From contig JBICIE010000210.1 in NCBI GenBank assembly GCA_043101635.1, forward strand, positions 1 to 16,662: DNA of 16,662 nucleotides. Direction: 5' to 3'. Within the stretch, counting starts at the first letter, position 1. Each line of letters starts with the position of its first letter. Below are positions 15,762 to 16,662 of this stretch, piece by piece. The stretch comes from CAYMJK01 sp043101635. GTDB taxonomy: Bacteria > Planctomycetota > Phycisphaerae > Phycisphaerales > UBA1924. Made by a program: the position numbers and the translations under genes. Below the pieces are notes generated by a model that made no database searches, was not told where the DNA came from, and saw nothing but the letters and a program-made list of their open reading frames with translations.

Positions 15762-15790
15762 TTGCCAGATTCCCATCCTTCTGGCAACAT
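15762..15790 (+). promoter_or_regulatory. Promoter candidate with overlapping inverted repeat for the YVTN propeller gene
   Basis: TTGCCA (15762-15767, 5 of 6) and CAACAT (15785-15790, 3 of 6) are 17 bases apart, so transcription would start near 15797, about 47 nt before the ATG. The same bases form the inverted repeat TTGCCAG-N12-CTGGCAA (15762-15787). Its arms cover the -35 and enter the -10, the classical arrangement for a repressor site. Confidence 0.45.
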
Positions 15791-15843
15791 GGGGGACCAC
15801 GCCCGACCGGGCGGCCGCCCGGCCCCAGCGGGAGAAGATCCGC

Positions 15844-16662
15844 ATGCGACTCGGAGGCATTGGCGCCCTGACCACGTTCGGGGCCACCATCGGTCTGACC
15901 ACCATCGTCGTCGGCCTCGTCACGCCCCAGCCCCCCACCGGCGCCGCCCCGCAGCCCGATGGCCCCGGCGACTTCGTCAACTGGGAGAACCACCCGATCC
16001 ACTCCCTCGAGATCACCCCCGGCGGCGATCGCCTGCTGCTCACCAACACGCCCGATGGCCGCCTCGAGGTCTTCGACATCACCGGCGCCGAGCCCTTCCA
16101 CCTCGGGTCCATCCCCGTCGGCCTCGACCCCGTCAGCGTGCGGGCCGCCAGCGATCAGTTCGCCTGGGTCGTCAACCACATCTCCGACTCGGTCAGCATG
16201 GTCGACCTGACCACCATGAACGTCGTCCGCACGCTCCAGACCGCCGATGAGCCCTTCGACTGCATCATCGCCGGCGACCCCGCCCGCCTGTTCGTCGCCT
16301 GCTCGCAGGCCAACCTCGTGCAGGTTTTCGACCTCGGCGACCTCAGCGCCCCGCCGCTGGAGATCCCCATTGATGCCGAAGACCCCCGCGCCATGGCCGT
16401 CAGCCCTGACGGCTCGCAGGTCTACCTCGCCATCTGGGAATCCGGCAACGGCTCGACCATCCTCGGCGGCGGCATCGATCCCGCCGTCGCCGGCGTGCTC
16501 GCCTTCCCTCCCAACGTCGTCAGCGATCCGGCCGGCCCGTACGCCGGCCTCAATCCCCCGCCCAACGACGGCGCCGGCTTCTCCCCGCCCCTCGGCGCCG
16601 GCGCCGCCAACCCGCCCGCCGTCGGCCTCATCGTCCGCAAGGACGACGCCGGGCGATGGATG
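15844..16662 (+). CDS. YVTN/YncE-like beta-propeller protein, 3' end outside window
   Basis: The open frame runs 273 codons from ATG to the window edge with no stop. A hydrophobic segment at about 5-26 acts as a signal peptide or membrane anchor. Propeller blades follow with the pattern SLEITPGGDRLLLTNTPDGRL-EVFD, FAWVVNHISDSVSMVDLTT, RLFVACSQANLVQVFDL and AMAVSPDGSQVYLAIWESGN. These resemble YVTN/YncE-type seven-bladed propellers. A glycine/proline-rich insertion with NPPAVGLIVRKDD comes after, as in large planctomycete propeller proteins that may continue into cytochrome-like domains; that last point is inference. A GGGAG ribosome site lies 11 nt before the ATG. Whether it also ends in a dockerin-like module cannot be seen. 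Confidence 0.8.
   Translation, partial: MRLGGIGALTTFGATIGLTTIVVGLVTPQPPTGAAPQPDGPGDFVNWENHPIHSLEITPGGDRLLLTNTPDGRLEVFDITGAEPFHLGSIPVGLDPVSVRAASDQFAWVVNHISDSVSMVDLTTMNVVRTLQTADEPFDCIIAGDPARLFVACSQANLVQVFDLGDLSAPPLEIPIDAEDPRAMAVSPDGSQVYLAIWESGNGSTILGGGIDPAVAGVLAFPPNVVSDPAGPYAGLNPPPNDGAGFSPPLGAGAANPPAVGLIVRKDDAGRWM

Noticed and set aside
15762..15800. Sigma-54 type -24/-12 promoter suggested by CTGGCAA
   Set aside because: No TTGC element follows at the required spacing on either strand.

Overview
The window reads as GC-rich chromosomal DNA from the Planctomycetota, most likely a Phycisphaerae-type bacterium. This is inferred from protein character, not from any rRNA. The main clue is that four secreted proteins end in, or (in one frameshifted case) once ended in, the same roughly 56-residue dockerin-like module, which finishes in Gly-Cys-Pro-stop where its end is visible. 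That arrangement is typical of Phycisphaerae. No rRNA, tRNA, CRISPR array, insertion sequence or phage gene was seen. All intergenic gaps are under 300 bases.

Region 1 (1-7040, minus strand) is a housekeeping block. Enzyme I of the phosphotransferase system (ptsI-like) comes first. It is followed by an RNase E/G-family ribonuclease with a long tail of arginine-rich tracts, and then by DXP reductoisomerase (dxr), whose start lies 3 nt after the ribonuclease stop. Downstream of dxr, with its own promoter candidate, is a secreted seven-repeat HAF-type propeller gene. A one-base frameshift in its last blade separates the propeller from its dockerin module, which runs off the left edge.

Region 2 (7041-8459) is a short, divergent Rho transcription terminator on the plus strand. 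It is divergent from ptsI and has a clear TTGACA-type promoter. The ATPase core is intact, but the usual N-terminal domain and RNP1 RNA-binding motif are missing.

Region 3 (8498-15599, minus strand) is an accessory, surface-oriented region. In transcription order it holds a TIGR03790-type secreted protein, a choice-of-anchor-B/LVIVD propeller protein, a strong intrinsic terminator, a DUF2071 (YqjF-like) protein, a zinc-ribbon membrane protein and a complete seven-bladed SBBP propeller protein. The TIGR03790, choice-of-anchor-B and SBBP proteins carry the dockerin-like module.

Region 4 (15600-16662) is a divergent promoter region with several inverted repeats. It is followed by the start of a plus-strand YVTN/YncE-like beta-propeller protein that is cut by the right edge.

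The most interesting signals are as follows. The dockerin modules fall into cysteine-rich and cysteine-poor versions, with a pair of positions that change together. The two cysteine-rich genes share a promoter pattern. The Rho protein has lost its canonical RNA-binding motif. Operator-like palindromes sit at the promoters of the secreted-protein genes.
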